NCBI GenBank assembly: GCA_018829445.1 | Contig: JAHJTV010000025.1 | Location: 18,587-82,586 of the forward strand | Origin: a bacterium | Lineage (GTDB): Bacteria; SAR324; XYD2-FULL-50-16 | Direction: 5' to 3' | Length of the DNA stretch: 64,000 bases | Shown here: piece after piece, positions 51,437 to 60,887 of the stretch | Numbering within the stretch: the first letter of the stretch is position 1 | Layout: every line of letters begins with the position of its first letter | Notes under the pieces: generated by a model | What the model saw: only the letters and a program-made list of their open reading frames with translations | Told to the model about the DNA's origin: nothing | Database searches by the model: none | Made by a program: the position numbers and the translations under genes

Positions 51437-54079
51437 ATGGAATCCATAAACCACGACCTTCAGGCCTCATATGGCGTTATTAAACTGCTGGAGGGATCAA
51501 ATATAAACTCTGAACGGGTGTTTCAAAGTCTACCCGGAGTTTTCGCCATAATTAATGAAAACAACGAAATTCTTAGGGGAAACGAAACCGTCGCATCCTG
51601 CTTGGGAGTGCATAAGGAGGATATTCTTCGACAGCTGTTTTCCAACCTGTTTAACAAGGAAAGTTGGAACATATTTTCGGGTTTCCTGATGAAGCTCCGA
51701 GATCTGGCCCAACCTCTTGAAAGCACCAGTTTTGAATTGGGGATTAAAGATTCGGATATAATATCCGGTGAGAGAGCATATTCTTGGAATCTCCGCAGAA
51801 TGAATGTTCTGAGTAAGGCAGAAGGTGATCTGATTATTATTATAGGCGAGGATATCTCGCAACTCAGGGAATCGCAGCATAAGTTAAACGAGATTTTTTC
51901 CAGTATTCCCTTGGGGATTTTCTCCATAAACAGTATGGGCAAGATAGAAGAGATCCATTCCAATTACCTGGAATATCTTTTAGATGATAAAGAGTTCACA
52001 GGAAAATCCTTGCGTGAGGTTCTGTTTGAACCAACGATGAACTCCATGACCAGCGCTGAAAAAGACGGGGTTGTCAGTTTGGATTTTGTTTTAGGACAAA
52101 GCTCTACGACCTACGATATGCTGGAACCCTTTTTCCCGAAACAGATATTTTACCCAAAAGTCGGCCCAAAGGATGGAGGACTCTGGTTAAAAATAACTTA
52201 CCAGCCGGTCATATACAATGAAACCATTAAACGGCTGCTGATTATCCTGGAGGACAGATCTGAGATTGTCAGAGCCCAGGAAATGAGGAAAAAAGCGAGG
52301 TTACTGGAGGATCAAAGCGTACAGCGAATTTGCCAGTTAAAACAGATTGATAAAAATGGACTACATTTGTATATCAGTGAGTTGAACAATCTGGTAATAC
52401 GTCTCCAGGAAGAGAAAAGAACAGATGCAGATAAAAAACAATTATTTGCAACTGTTCATGGCATAAAAGGTATTGCCCGAGTGGCAGGATTTACTTTTTT
52501 AAAAACCATCGCCAATGATTTGGAATCTGAATTTCAAAACTCATCACTTCAACAGACAAACGCCGAAGAGAAAAAAATTGAGGAACTGTTAAACGAATTT
52601 TACAATCTGAATGCTCTATACAATGCAGTTTATAAAAACGGGGAATCCATTGATGCCAAATCGGGATCACTCAATAAACTGCGGGTGGAAAACAATCAAT
52701 TGGGAGAGCTCTTTTCGCAGTATAACGCCCTTTTAAACTCACCAAGTTCGCTCAATAAGACTTTTCAAATTGATCAATTATTCTGGGGACTTCTCTCCCA
52801 CCACTATACCTTTGTACATACTCTGGAAGAGGGACTTGTCAACCAGTCCAGTGCCACTGCCGCAGCTCTTGGGAAAAAGGTTAAGATCCATTTTAACTGG
52901 GGTAATGTCCTCGTTAAAACACCAGTTTTATCCGCTTTAAATGAATGCCTGATCCACCTGATCAATAATGCCATTGATCATGGTATTGAGGCACCGGTAA
53001 CCAGAAAGGAGTTGGATAAAGATCCGTTTGGACATATTACCCTCTTTTTATCGGTAAAGGATTCCATTCTGGTATGTGAAATTACCGATGACGGGACTGG
53101 GATAAATAGTGGTAAAATAAGGGAAATGGCTGCTGAAAAAAAGTTGAAATCCGCCATGGAACTTGCGGAAATGGAAGAATCTGACATCCTGCAGCTCATC
53201 CTTCACCCCGGATTTTCAACGGCAGATAAGGTGTCGGATACGAGCGGTAGGGGAATCGGGATGGAAGCTGTTACAGCTAACCTGGAAAGATTCAGGGGGG
53301 CTATTCATATTGATTCCAGAATTGGAAGCGGCACAACATTTCAGCTCAGTTTTCAGTTGATTGGTCGAGATGACCTTCAGTTCATAAAACAGTGTTATCC
53401 CCTCTCCTACTTTCAAAAAGCAATAAAGGATTACATAGATTATATGGTAAAAGAAAATGATTTTTGCATTGAGATGAATTTTGAAGAAGGATTTGAGAAA
53501 GGCATTTTTTATGGAGATCTAGTCAAGGCCGTTGTTTGCTTTTCTTCCTTCATCGGCAATTATGCCGGCAAAGGGAGGTTGTCCATTGACTGGAGGCTGG
53601 TGACGGATTCTCACATCAACTGTTCCTGCAAAATAGTTGAACCGGCAGCGGTTTCCAGATCACTCATCCAGTTTTCAGCTCCGTTGCAACTCTGCAGATT
53701 CTTTATTCATCAAGACAAGGGCAGCATTGTGGAAAAGGAGGGGATACTGGAGATTCAGATTCCCGGTTTCTTTCACTCAAAAGGAGCTCCGGAATTATTT
53801 ATCGGTTATAGTTCCAAAATTAATCAGAAACAGGCCAAGTCCACCTTCAAAATGATCAAGTCGGTTGCTGCCGATCTTGATGTAAGTGTCACATTTTCCG
53901 GGGATAAGGAAAAAGTTAATATGCTGATCTATCCCTCCATAACCAAAAGCTGTGAAAAAAGAGTATTGCCGTATCCGGGAATTACTGTTTCCTCATCCAG
54001 AAAAAAAATTCAACAGGATTTGCTCAAAGGTATGGAGCAACTGGTCACAAGGAAAAGAGCACCTATCGGGAAAATTTAA
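51437..54079 (+). CDS. PAS-PAS-HPt-CheA-like histidine kinase without CheW domain
   Basis: 880 residues. Two PAS domains (about 25-140 and 145-290) are followed by a helical HPt-like domain with His in FATVHGIKGIARVAGFTFL (about 342), then a CheA-type ATPase (NECLIHLINNAIDHGIEAPVTRKEL, EITDDGTGINSGKI, GFSTADKVSDTSGRGIGMEAV) at about 490-650. The last ~220 residues are a separate domain of unknown type (FIKQCYPLSYFQKAI to the end) that resembles neither CheW nor a receiver. GGAGA stands 5 bp before the ATG. It is the second of two unlike CheA-type kinases in this locus. Confidence 0.85.
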   Translation: MESINHDLQASYGVIKLLEGSNINSERVFQSLPGVFAIINENNEILRGNETVASCLGVHKEDILRQLFSNLFNKESWNIFSGFLMKLRDLAQPLESTSFELGIKDSDIISGERAYSWNLRRMNVLSKAEGDLIIIIGEDISQLRESQHKLNEIFSSIPLGIFSINSMGKIEEIHSNYLEYLLDDKEFTGKSLREVLFEPTMNSMTSAEKDGVVSLDFVLGQSSTTYDMLEPFFPKQIFYPKVGPKDGGLWLKITYQPVIYNETIKRLLIILEDRSEIVRAQEMRKKARLLEDQSVQRICQLKQIDKNGLHLYISELNNLVIRLQEEKRTDADKKQLFATVHGIKGIARVAGFTFLKTIANDLESEFQNSSLQQTNAEEKKIEELLNEFYNLNALYNAVYKNGESIDAKSGSLNKLRVENNQLGELFSQYNALLNSPSSLNKTFQIDQLFWGLLSHHYTFVHTLEEGLVNQSSATAAALGKKVKIHFNWGNVLVKTPVLSALNECLIHLINNAIDHGIEAPVTRKELDKDPFGHITLFLSVKDSILVCEITDDGTGINSGKIREMAAEKKLKSAMELAEMEESDILQLILHPGFSTADKVSDTSGRGIGMEAVTANLERFRGAIHIDSRIGSGTTFQLSFQLIGRDDLQFIKQCYPLSYFQKAIKDYIDYMVKENDFCIEMNFEEGFEKGIFYGDLVKAVVCFSSFIGNYAGKGRLSIDWRLVTDSHINCSCKIVEPAAVSRSLIQFSAPLQLCRFFIHQDKGSIVEKEGILEIQIPGFFHSKGAPELFIGYSSKINQKQAKSTFKMIKSVAADLDVSVTFSGDKEKVNMLIYPSITKSCEKRVLPYPGITVSSSRKKIQQDLLKGMEQLVTRKRAPIGKI

Positions 54080-54086
54080 CCTTAAA

Positions 54087-54133
54087 ATCACTTTTCCGGT
54101 TTATATGGGATGGTATTCAGGAAAAAAAGTGAT
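54087..54133. terminator. Hairpin between convergent genes
   Basis: ATCACTTTTCC (54087-54097) pairs with GGAAAAAAAGTGAT (54120-54133) with a small bulge. It lies between the kinase gene and the convergent YibE/F gene. Confidence 0.45.
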
Positions 54134-54146
54134 GTAAAAGAATAAG

Positions 54147-55355
54147 TTAGAATAATGCTTCAACAGGGCTGGAACCGCCCTCCTTGATTACTATCTGATC
54201 TTCTTCTGTCAGAACAGTTTTTCCCTTATTCCTGGTAAAAACATATGCTCCCAATATTGCGGTAAAGGGTGCGACCATTACCAGTCCAAAACTGCCAACC
54301 AATACTTTCACAACCTCTGCGGAGACATACACCAGATTCAATATATTGGTAATGGGGATTCCCTGGGCCATAAAAGCCATGAGCATGGTGACATATCCAC
54401 CGGAATAAGCAAATAGAAGTGTGGTAGTCATGGTTCCCACAACAGCTCTGCCGACAAACAAGCCCGACTTTGCTGCCTCGGAAAAGCCGATGTCCGGCTT
54501 TTTGTCCACAACTTCTTTCATACTGGCAGAAACATCAATCGCAATATCCATTACAGCTCCTGAAGCTGCAATAAAAACAGCGCTCACATAAATGCTGGCC
54601 AAATCGAGATGTCCAAATCCTGAATAGAGAAGTGTTTCGGAAAAAGGTAAAATGGCACCATGAATGTGGATCAGATTTGTGAATATCTGCGCCAGCACAC
54701 AGCTGGTAGTTGTCCCCAGACAAGCCCCCAAGAATGCAACCAGTCCCATCCTGGTCAAACCGGCCACCAGGAATATAATAGCGGCGCTTAATAAAAAAAC
54801 AATCCCCACCGAGTAGAGAATTGGGTTTAATCCGGCCAGTAAAATAGGCACCAAAACTTTCCACAGTGTCATCACAGCAAAAACAAAAGACAGAATAGCC
54901 TTTGCTCCGGTCCAGCCACCAAAAATGATCAGCAGAGTTATAAATACCCCCAGTAAAAGTAATTCATAGCCCAAACGGTAGTGTTCCTGGGGATTGACAA
55001 ACAATATCCTGTTTTCTTCATCCAATGATAGAACAACAAACGCAATATCACCTTTCACAAAAATCTTATCACGATCCAATCGCCCCAGTAGCTGGTTTAA
55101 GCCTTGAAGAATTTCTCCTTGATATGGGCCGTCCAGAAGCCTAAGTGTCACCGTCTGGGAGCCTTTCTTGAGCATTCCCAGCTGCATTAATTCCGAGTTG
55201 TCAATCTCAATAACTTCGCCCTTGCATCTGACCGATTTATTCACATTCCTTTTCTCGTAACCGGTCGGAATAAAATATAAGACAAAAGACAGAACCGTAA
55301 ACAGCATTACAAGGGTCACATTGGCCCTTTTTGATAAACAGATTTTTGTTTTCAT
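54147..55355 (-). CDS. YibE/F family multi-pass membrane protein
   Basis: 402 residues. An N-terminal signal-anchor (about 15-30) is followed by an extracytoplasmic segment of about 100 residues (VRCKGEVIEIDNSELMQLGMLKKGSQTVTLRLLDGPYQG) and then by seven or eight transmembrane helices. ASGAVMDIAIDVSASMKEV and GRAVVGTMTTTLLFAYSGGY match the YibE/F signature. The function of the family is not established; some members have been linked to transport. It is a single gene followed by a 180-bp gap to the alkaline phosphatase gene. Confidence 0.9.
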   Translation of the reverse strand: MKTKICLSKRANVTLVMLFTVLSFVLYFIPTGYEKRNVNKSVRCKGEVIEIDNSELMQLGMLKKGSQTVTLRLLDGPYQGEILQGLNQLLGRLDRDKIFVKGDIAFVVLSLDEENRILFVNPQEHYRLGYELLLLGVFITLLIIFGGWTGAKAILSFVFAVMTLWKVLVPILLAGLNPILYSVGIVFLLSAAIIFLVAGLTRMGLVAFLGACLGTTTSCVLAQIFTNLIHIHGAILPFSETLLYSGFGHLDLASIYVSAVFIAASGAVMDIAIDVSASMKEVVDKKPDIGFSEAAKSGLFVGRAVVGTMTTTLLFAYSGGYVTMLMAFMAQGIPITNILNLVYVSAEVVKVLVGSFGLVMVAPFTAILGAYVFTRNKGKTVLTEEDQIVIKEGGSSPVEALF

Positions 55356-55537
55356 CGGATTACCTGCGTGGAATCGGTTGGTTGATTAAATGATAGGCAA
55401 CATGTTTATGAAGTGTTGCTTTTCGGATATGACTCGAATTGTGTTTTGAAGGCTTTGATTCGGTGAAAGGCGAGCAGAGCTGCTCGCCCGGGAGGGGAGG
55501 AGAGATAACTTGATAAACTTGCTTTCTCCGAAGATAG

Positions 55538-57016
55538 TTAAAGCTTATACTTTTTTTCCGCCATTAGGCCCATGGCAGCTTTCAGTTTCAGTGCTATATC
55601 GGTATTGTCATAGAAGCCACTGAAGAGCTCTTCTCCGGCACCGATTGCTGAAGTGCTAATCGGGACGCCAGTATGCGAGTAGGAGGTCCATCCCAAACCT
55701 GCTTTTTGGTTTAAAACATGGGTCAAAGTCACTGTCAGGGGTTCATAACCACCATAAAGGAGTTGGTTTTCAACAGTTTCATCAACCTTTTTTTCCATAC
55801 TTTGATTAAATGCTTTTTCGATCATTTTCTTTTCAAAATCGTTAAGAACCAACTGATCTTTCTTTGGGTCACCCTGGAATTTCAGGCCAAAGTTTGTTGT
55901 TATCACATCTTTAACCTGCTCGAATGTGATAGTGCTTCTGGCGTGTTGCTCTTTGATTTTTTTAACCGTTTCATCCGAGAATTTCTGGAATGACACCTTT
56001 TGGTTTTTAAGAATGCTAAAGTTGGTATCATAAACTGTTCCCGCAAATCCCAATGTTAATCCACCACATTCATGATCACCTGTTACCACGATCAGGGTTT
56101 CATTCCAATGTTTTTTATAGAATTCCAGTGCTTTGCCGATTGCCTCATCAAATGCAATATTATTTGTAATAGTTGCAGCGGCGTCATTCGCATGAGCTGC
56201 CCAATCTATTTTCCCACCTTCTACCATCATAAAAAAACCTTTTGGATTGTCCAGCAGCTCAATCGCTTTTTCAGTAAATTCGGATAAAGTGATGTCTTCA
56301 GGCCCCATATCCATAGCATACGGCAATGCTCCTGCATCCTGCAGCCAGGCATTCCAGGCCAGAATTTTGCCTGAGTTCTTCCCCAACGACATAAATTCGG
56401 TTTTGTTGTTAACAATGCGATAACCGTTTTGTTTTGCCAACTCCAATGCGTTACCCATGGGCGCTTTGGATTTCTTGCCGGTAGGATCCATCAACCCGCC
56501 ACCTCCAAAGAAATCAAAACCACTTTTGGCCAGATCCATATCGATCTCATGCAACATTTTCCTCGTTTTTACATGGGCATAAAAAGCCGCCGGGGTAGCA
56601 TGATCGATGGAAACGCTGGAAATGATACCCACTTTCATCCCCAATTCCTTGGCTTCTTCGGCAATGGTTTTAACCGGGCGGAAATCGGGATCAACGCCAA
56701 CATAATTTATATTGGTTTTAAATCCGGTCGCCAGAGCAGTTGCGGAAGCTGCCGAACCGGTGATAAAACGGTCGTTGGCATATGTCGTAGTAATTCCTTG
56801 AATCGGAAATTCATCCATCAACAACTTACGTCCCATGTAGTTGTTTGTGGCAGCTCGTTGGGGAATCCCCATTCCATCACCGATAAACAGAAAAACGTAT
56901 TTGGCTTTCTGTAACGGTTCTTTGGCAACAATATTACCGGTAAAACTGATTATCATGCAGATAATCAAGAAAAACCATTTCATTGCGATGATTTTAAGAG
57001 TATTATCTTTTTTCAT
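55538..57016 (-). CDS. Alkaline phosphatase family protein
   Basis: Periplasmic metal-dependent phosphomonoesterase of 492 residues with an export signal in the first ~32 residues (WFFLIICMIISFTGNIVA). Metal and catalytic motifs are FLFIGDGMG (metal Asp), ITGSAASATALATG with the nucleophilic Ser, SVDHATPAAFYAH, VVTGDHECGGL and SYSHTGVP. The Asp normally before the nucleophile (DSAA) is Gly here, a natural variant that may affect arginine positioning. AAGGAAG precedes the ATG. It lies upstream of and divergent from the small protein and REC-kinase. No Pho box was recognised. Confidence 0.93.
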   Translation of the reverse strand: MKKDNTLKIIAMKWFFLIICMIISFTGNIVAKEPLQKAKYVFLFIGDGMGIPQRAATNNYMGRKLLMDEFPIQGITTTYANDRFITGSAASATALATGFKTNINYVGVDPDFRPVKTIAEEAKELGMKVGIISSVSIDHATPAAFYAHVKTRKMLHEIDMDLAKSGFDFFGGGGLMDPTGKKSKAPMGNALELAKQNGYRIVNNKTEFMSLGKNSGKILAWNAWLQDAGALPYAMDMGPEDITLSEFTEKAIELLDNPKGFFMMVEGGKIDWAAHANDAAATITNNIAFDEAIGKALEFYKKHWNETLIVVTGDHECGGLTLGFAGTVYDTNFSILKNQKVSFQKFSDETVKKIKEQHARSTITFEQVKDVITTNFGLKFQGDPKKDQLVLNDFEKKMIEKAFNQSMEKKVDETVENQLLYGGYEPLTVTLTHVLNQKAGLGWTSYSHTGVPISTSAIGAGEELFSGFYDNTDIALKLKAAMGLMAEKKYKL

Positions 57017-57150
57017 CTTTCTTCCTTATATAAGATTTGGTTCAAAACAAAATTCTCTCAAGAATAATCAACTCAAATTGATTCACAACACATCAAAGAT
57101 TAATCGGGTTTATAAGCTCAAAAAAAAACTGCCTAATAACAACTGGAGGG

Positions 57151-57342
57151 TTAGCTTTGCTCATACCGTTGTTTCAACTGATTTGCGAATGCTTCGTTTT
57201 TATTATCCACTTCAAAAATAACGGTTTCACCATTGGGTCCGGCACCCAGAACCGTTTTGGTATAGGGGAGATGGTGCACTGTCTTGAATTTCTGGTTGGT
57301 TTTTTCGTTTCCAATAACATAAAATAATATGGACTTAGACAC
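57151..57342 (-). CDS. Putative small protein, unknown function
   Basis: 63 residues from GTG 57342; the frame is open to a GTG at 57375, and the conserved-looking part begins about residue 11. The segment FKTVHHLPYTKTVLGAGPNGETVIFEVDNKNEAFANQLKQRYEQS has clear protein-like composition and a GPNGE turn. It reads antisense to no gene except the first bases of the REC-kinase, whose start (57329) it overlaps by 14 bp. That overlap, and the lack of a good ribosome-binding site, are the doubts. No family name was recognised. It lies in the gap that follows the alkaline phosphatase gene. Confidence 0.5.
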   Translation of the reverse strand: MSKSILFYVIGNEKTNQKFKTVHHLPYTKTVLGAGPNGETVIFEVDNKNEAFANQLKQRYEQS

Positions 57343-58540
57343 ACATTTAGAGACAATAAAAAATATGGGGCTCACCTCGTTGCCTTCTTCAGAATCTAAC
57401 CGAAAAAAAAAGATCCTGGTTGTTGATGATGAGGAAGCAATCGTTGAATTGCTGAGGTATAATCTAAGGCAAAAAAACTATGACATTACAACTGCGTTTG
57501 ATGGAAAACAGGCCTTGGATACCGCACGATTTGAAATGCCTGATTTAATTATCCTGGATTTTATGCTTCCGATCCTCAATGGTCCTGAAGTAGCCGAAAT
57601 TCTAAAGAGTATCCCCGTGACAGCCGATATTCCCATCATATTTCTTACAGCCAGGAACGATCAAGATAGCGTTGCAGCAGGATTTAGAACCGGTGCCAGT
57701 GACTATGTTACCAAACCGTTTAATATCGGTGAGTTATTGGCAAGAGTGGAAACACAACTAAAATTGAAGGAGGTCATAGACCAATTAAAGAAAACGGAAA
57801 ATGATTTGAGAGAAGCAAATTCAATAAAAGACAAGCTTTTTGCCGTTTTTATTCATGATATCAGATCCCCTTTCCATGCCCTCGGCGGATACATCAGTAT
57901 TCTACACCATCGATACGAACAATTGGGAATATCAAGGCAAAAGAAGATTATCGGGACAATCCAAAAAGGCTCAGTTCAGATTCAGGAACTACTGGAGAAT
58001 TTGCTGCAATGGTCTCGAATGGAATCTAATCTTTTTGAATTCAGACCTCGGAAATTTAATTTACTGAATGTAATAACCCGAATTCTTAACTTGTATTCTG
58101 CACAATTAAAAACAAAAGGGGTTGTTCCCATAATCGAAATCGACCATTCCGTTAATATTCATGCTGATGAGGTAATGACCGAATCCATCGTCCGCAATCT
58201 GCTTTTGAATGCGATTAAATTCACCCCGGATAACGGTACTATCAAGATTCAATCCAGATCCCTTGGGGATTTTGAAGAAGTATCAATTTCTGATTCAGGC
58301 GTCGGTATCAGTGAAGAAAACCAAAAAATGATCTTCAACAAAGAGCATCGGTTCACAAAGTTGGGATTGAATGGTGAAACAGGCGCTGGATTAGGGCTGA
58401 TTCTATGTAAAGAGTTCATTCAAATCAACGGAGGTGAGATATCTGTTAACAGTATTGAGGGCAAAGGTTCAAATTTCCGGTTCACCCTTCCCAGGTCAGG
58501 ATACTTCAAAACAGCAACTTCAATTAAAAAGGGAGAATAG
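57329..58540 (+). CDS. Receiver-histidine kinase (REC-HisKA-HATPase)
   Basis: 403 residues. An N-terminal receiver (about 27-145: VVDDEEA, then IILDFMLPILNG with the phosphoacceptor Asp, TKPFN) is followed by a coiled coil and HisKA with phosphoacceptor His in FAVFIHDIRSPFHALGGYI (about 172). HATPase_c follows (NLLLNAIKFTPDNG, SDSGVGIS, GAGLGLILCKEF). No transmembrane segment is visible, so it is cytoplasmic and probably takes phosphate from another kinase at its own receiver. The next gene, an EAL-CBS-GGDEF protein, starts 2 bp after this stop and is co-transcribed. ATG 57329 overlaps the small minus-strand gene, and a later ATG (57365) is possible. Confidence 0.9.
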   Translation: MDLDTHLETIKNMGLTSLPSSESNRKKKILVVDDEEAIVELLRYNLRQKNYDITTAFDGKQALDTARFEMPDLIILDFMLPILNGPEVAEILKSIPVTADIPIIFLTARNDQDSVAAGFRTGASDYVTKPFNIGELLARVETQLKLKEVIDQLKKTENDLREANSIKDKLFAVFIHDIRSPFHALGGYISILHHRYEQLGISRQKKIIGTIQKGSVQIQELLENLLQWSRMESNLFEFRPRKFNLLNVITRILNLYSAQLKTKGVVPIIEIDHSVNIHADEVMTESIVRNLLLNAIKFTPDNGTIKIQSRSLGDFEEVSISDSGVGISEENQKMIFNKEHRFTKLGLNGETGAGLGLILCKEFIQINGGEISVNSIEGKGSNFRFTLPRSGYFKTATSIKKGE

Positions 58541-58542
58541 AA

Positions 58543-60399
58543 GTGAACACAGCTAATATTAAACCAGAAAATAGAATAGATCTCGAAAACGCGATTACTG
58601 TCCTCGATTATGCATTTCAACCGATAGTTAATATTCACACCGGGATTTGCTATGGTCATGAAGCGCTGTTGCGTTATACTGATAAAATTGGGTTTAAGAC
58701 GATAGATGCCTTTTTCGATTACCTGTATCTTGACGGATGCTTACACGAAATTGAATTGGCATTACAGGAAAAAGCCATCACCAAATTTTCCTCCTTACCT
58801 GCCAATCGAAAAACCAAGCTATTTTATAATCTGGATAGTCGTCTTTTTCATTCCGAATCTGACTTCACAATAGAGACGCAGACCATTCTTGAAAAGAATG
58901 ATCTTAGCTGGGAGAACATCTGTTTTGAAATATCTGAAAAGAATGACCTCCCGGACATTAAAACATTAAGGAAAAATCAGGAAATTTTCCGTACCAGAAA
59001 AATAAAAATTGCAATCGATGACTATGGAATCGGTTTTTCTGGTCTGCAAAAGCTCTATGATACGGAACCCAACCTGATCAAGATTGATCGTTTTTTTATT
59101 CGTGATGTTTCGACAGATAATAAAAAACGTCTGTTTGTGACCATGATCGTCAATCTGGCGCATATGATGGGGTGCCTGGTTGTGGCGGAAGGGGTCGAAA
59201 CCGAGAAGGAATACTTCAGTTGTCGGGATATTGGCTGCGATCTGGTGCAGGGGTATCTGGTACAAAGACCGGTTATTGATATCTCAGAACTTAAATCAAA
59301 TTATGATCTTATCCATCGTTTAGGAACGCAAGACCGCCGCACAATAAAGGAAAATGACCGAAAACTGATTCTTTCCGAGCTGGAATCCCTGAAACCGGCG
59401 CTCAATACCGAAAGAGTGGTGAATGCATTTGAAATGTTCAGAACACAGAAGGAAGGACTGTTACCCATCATCAACCAGACAGGAGAGCCAATAGGAATCA
59501 TTCGGGAAAGCATTTTTAAGGATTATGCCTATTCGAGATACGGCCGTGATCTGCTGGAAAAAGTGTCCCGAAACCAGTCGCTTGAAGACTTCATCACCTA
59601 TTTCCCAATAGCTGAAATTCGAACGCCCATCGAGAAAGTACTGGAAATATACTCTCTGAACGAGAATATCGAGGGTATTATCATCACTGAAAATCAGGAG
59701 TATCTTGGATTTTTAAGCGCTCAGTCCCTGTTAAAAGTCCTGAATGACAAGAACCTGGCAATTGCCCGTGATTTGAATCCATTAACCAGGCTACCGGGCA
59801 ATACCCTGATTCATGAATACATCTCCAATTCGTTACAAACTCTCGACACGCAATACAGCCTTATCTATTTCGATTTTAATGATTTCAAGGCTTATAATGA
59901 TCGATACGGATTCCGACAGGGAGATCGGGCCTTGCATCTCTTTGCCCAGATTCTCAAGCGCAAAGCCAGTATGCCGAACTATTTTACCGGTCATATCGGA
60001 GGCGACGATTTTTTTATGGGGATTAAGGACGAAATGACGGAACATATTCTGGGATTGGTTCTGGATATTGTTTACACATTTAAAAAAGACGTGGAAAGTT
60101 TTTACGATAGAGAGACCCTCGAAAAGGGTTATATCAAAGCCAAAGACAGGTATGGAAAAATGCGATCTTTTCCCCTCATGGCTATCAGCTCAGTGTTGAT
60201 CACTCTTCCGTCAAACCGAACCCGTGTCTTTTCATTCGAAGATATCAGCAATACCATGGCCGTGATGAAAAAAAGGTCCAAAGCTTGTGAAACCGGAATC
60301 TGCCACTTGAATCTGGGATGCATTGAAGACCAGCCCACTCTTGGTTTTGACTTCATTGATGATTACCTAACTCAGGTTGGCAATGAAATCTATAATTAG
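58543..60399 (+). CDS. EAL-CBS-GGDEF cyclic-di-GMP protein
   Basis: 618 residues. The EAL domain (about 15-255) keeps HEALLR, the metal and catalytic segment KIAIDDYGIGFSGLQKL, PNLIKIDRFFI and VVAEGVETEKEY, so phosphodiesterase activity is plausible. A CBS-pair-like module (about 290-410) has GIIRESIFKDYAYSRYGRDLLE and EGIIITENQEYLGFLSAQSL. It resembles the module at the N-terminus of the 761-residue CheA-like kinase. The GGDEF domain (about 420-560) has GHIGGDDFFMGI, in which the catalytic GGDEF is GGDDF, so cyclase activity is uncertain. GTG 58543 has GGAG at 7-bp spacing. Co-transcribed with the upstream REC-kinase. Confidence 0.93.
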   Translation: MNTANIKPENRIDLENAITVLDYAFQPIVNIHTGICYGHEALLRYTDKIGFKTIDAFFDYLYLDGCLHEIELALQEKAITKFSSLPANRKTKLFYNLDSRLFHSESDFTIETQTILEKNDLSWENICFEISEKNDLPDIKTLRKNQEIFRTRKIKIAIDDYGIGFSGLQKLYDTEPNLIKIDRFFIRDVSTDNKKRLFVTMIVNLAHMMGCLVVAEGVETEKEYFSCRDIGCDLVQGYLVQRPVIDISELKSNYDLIHRLGTQDRRTIKENDRKLILSELESLKPALNTERVVNAFEMFRTQKEGLLPIINQTGEPIGIIRESIFKDYAYSRYGRDLLEKVSRNQSLEDFITYFPIAEIRTPIEKVLEIYSLNENIEGIIITENQEYLGFLSAQSLLKVLNDKNLAIARDLNPLTRLPGNTLIHEYISNSLQTLDTQYSLIYFDFNDFKAYNDRYGFRQGDRALHLFAQILKRKASMPNYFTGHIGGDDFFMGIKDEMTEHILGLVLDIVYTFKKDVESFYDRETLEKGYIKAKDRYGKMRSFPLMAISSVLITLPSNRTRVFSFEDISNTMAVMKKRSKACETGICHLNLGCIEDQPTLGFDFIDDYLTQVGNEIYN

Positions 60400-60887
60400 G
60401 AGACCGGGGCTTGCATCCTGGTGTTAATGGCCATCGCGATTTTGTGCAAATGTGCAAGCCCTTTCCGGTTGTTAAAATTTTAGTATGAAGCTGTTCAAAC
60501 AAAGCAGCAAAGTCCTCAAAGGAGAACAATTGAATTAATCCTGAAACCACCACCTCCGGTTAACTCCCGAAAACCAGTCTTTTCTCCACCCTTTGACAAA
60601 TGCTCAAATTTGATTGTATGATCCCCCTATTTAAGGATGATCAATTGAATTATCCAGAGTTTTTTCCATGACCGATCAAACGTCATTTTTACCCCTAAAA
60701 ACGAACAATGAAGCCAAGTGCCAACGCTAAGATAAGATAGGATCATATACTGGCATGCTACAACATTTATTTTTCATCAATACCTCTTAAACAACCATTA
60801 ACAAAGTCACCATCTAAAACCGCTTTTCGATTTATATCTTCAAATAGCGGTATAATAAAAAGTTTGGGGCATATTTATAAAGTTGAA

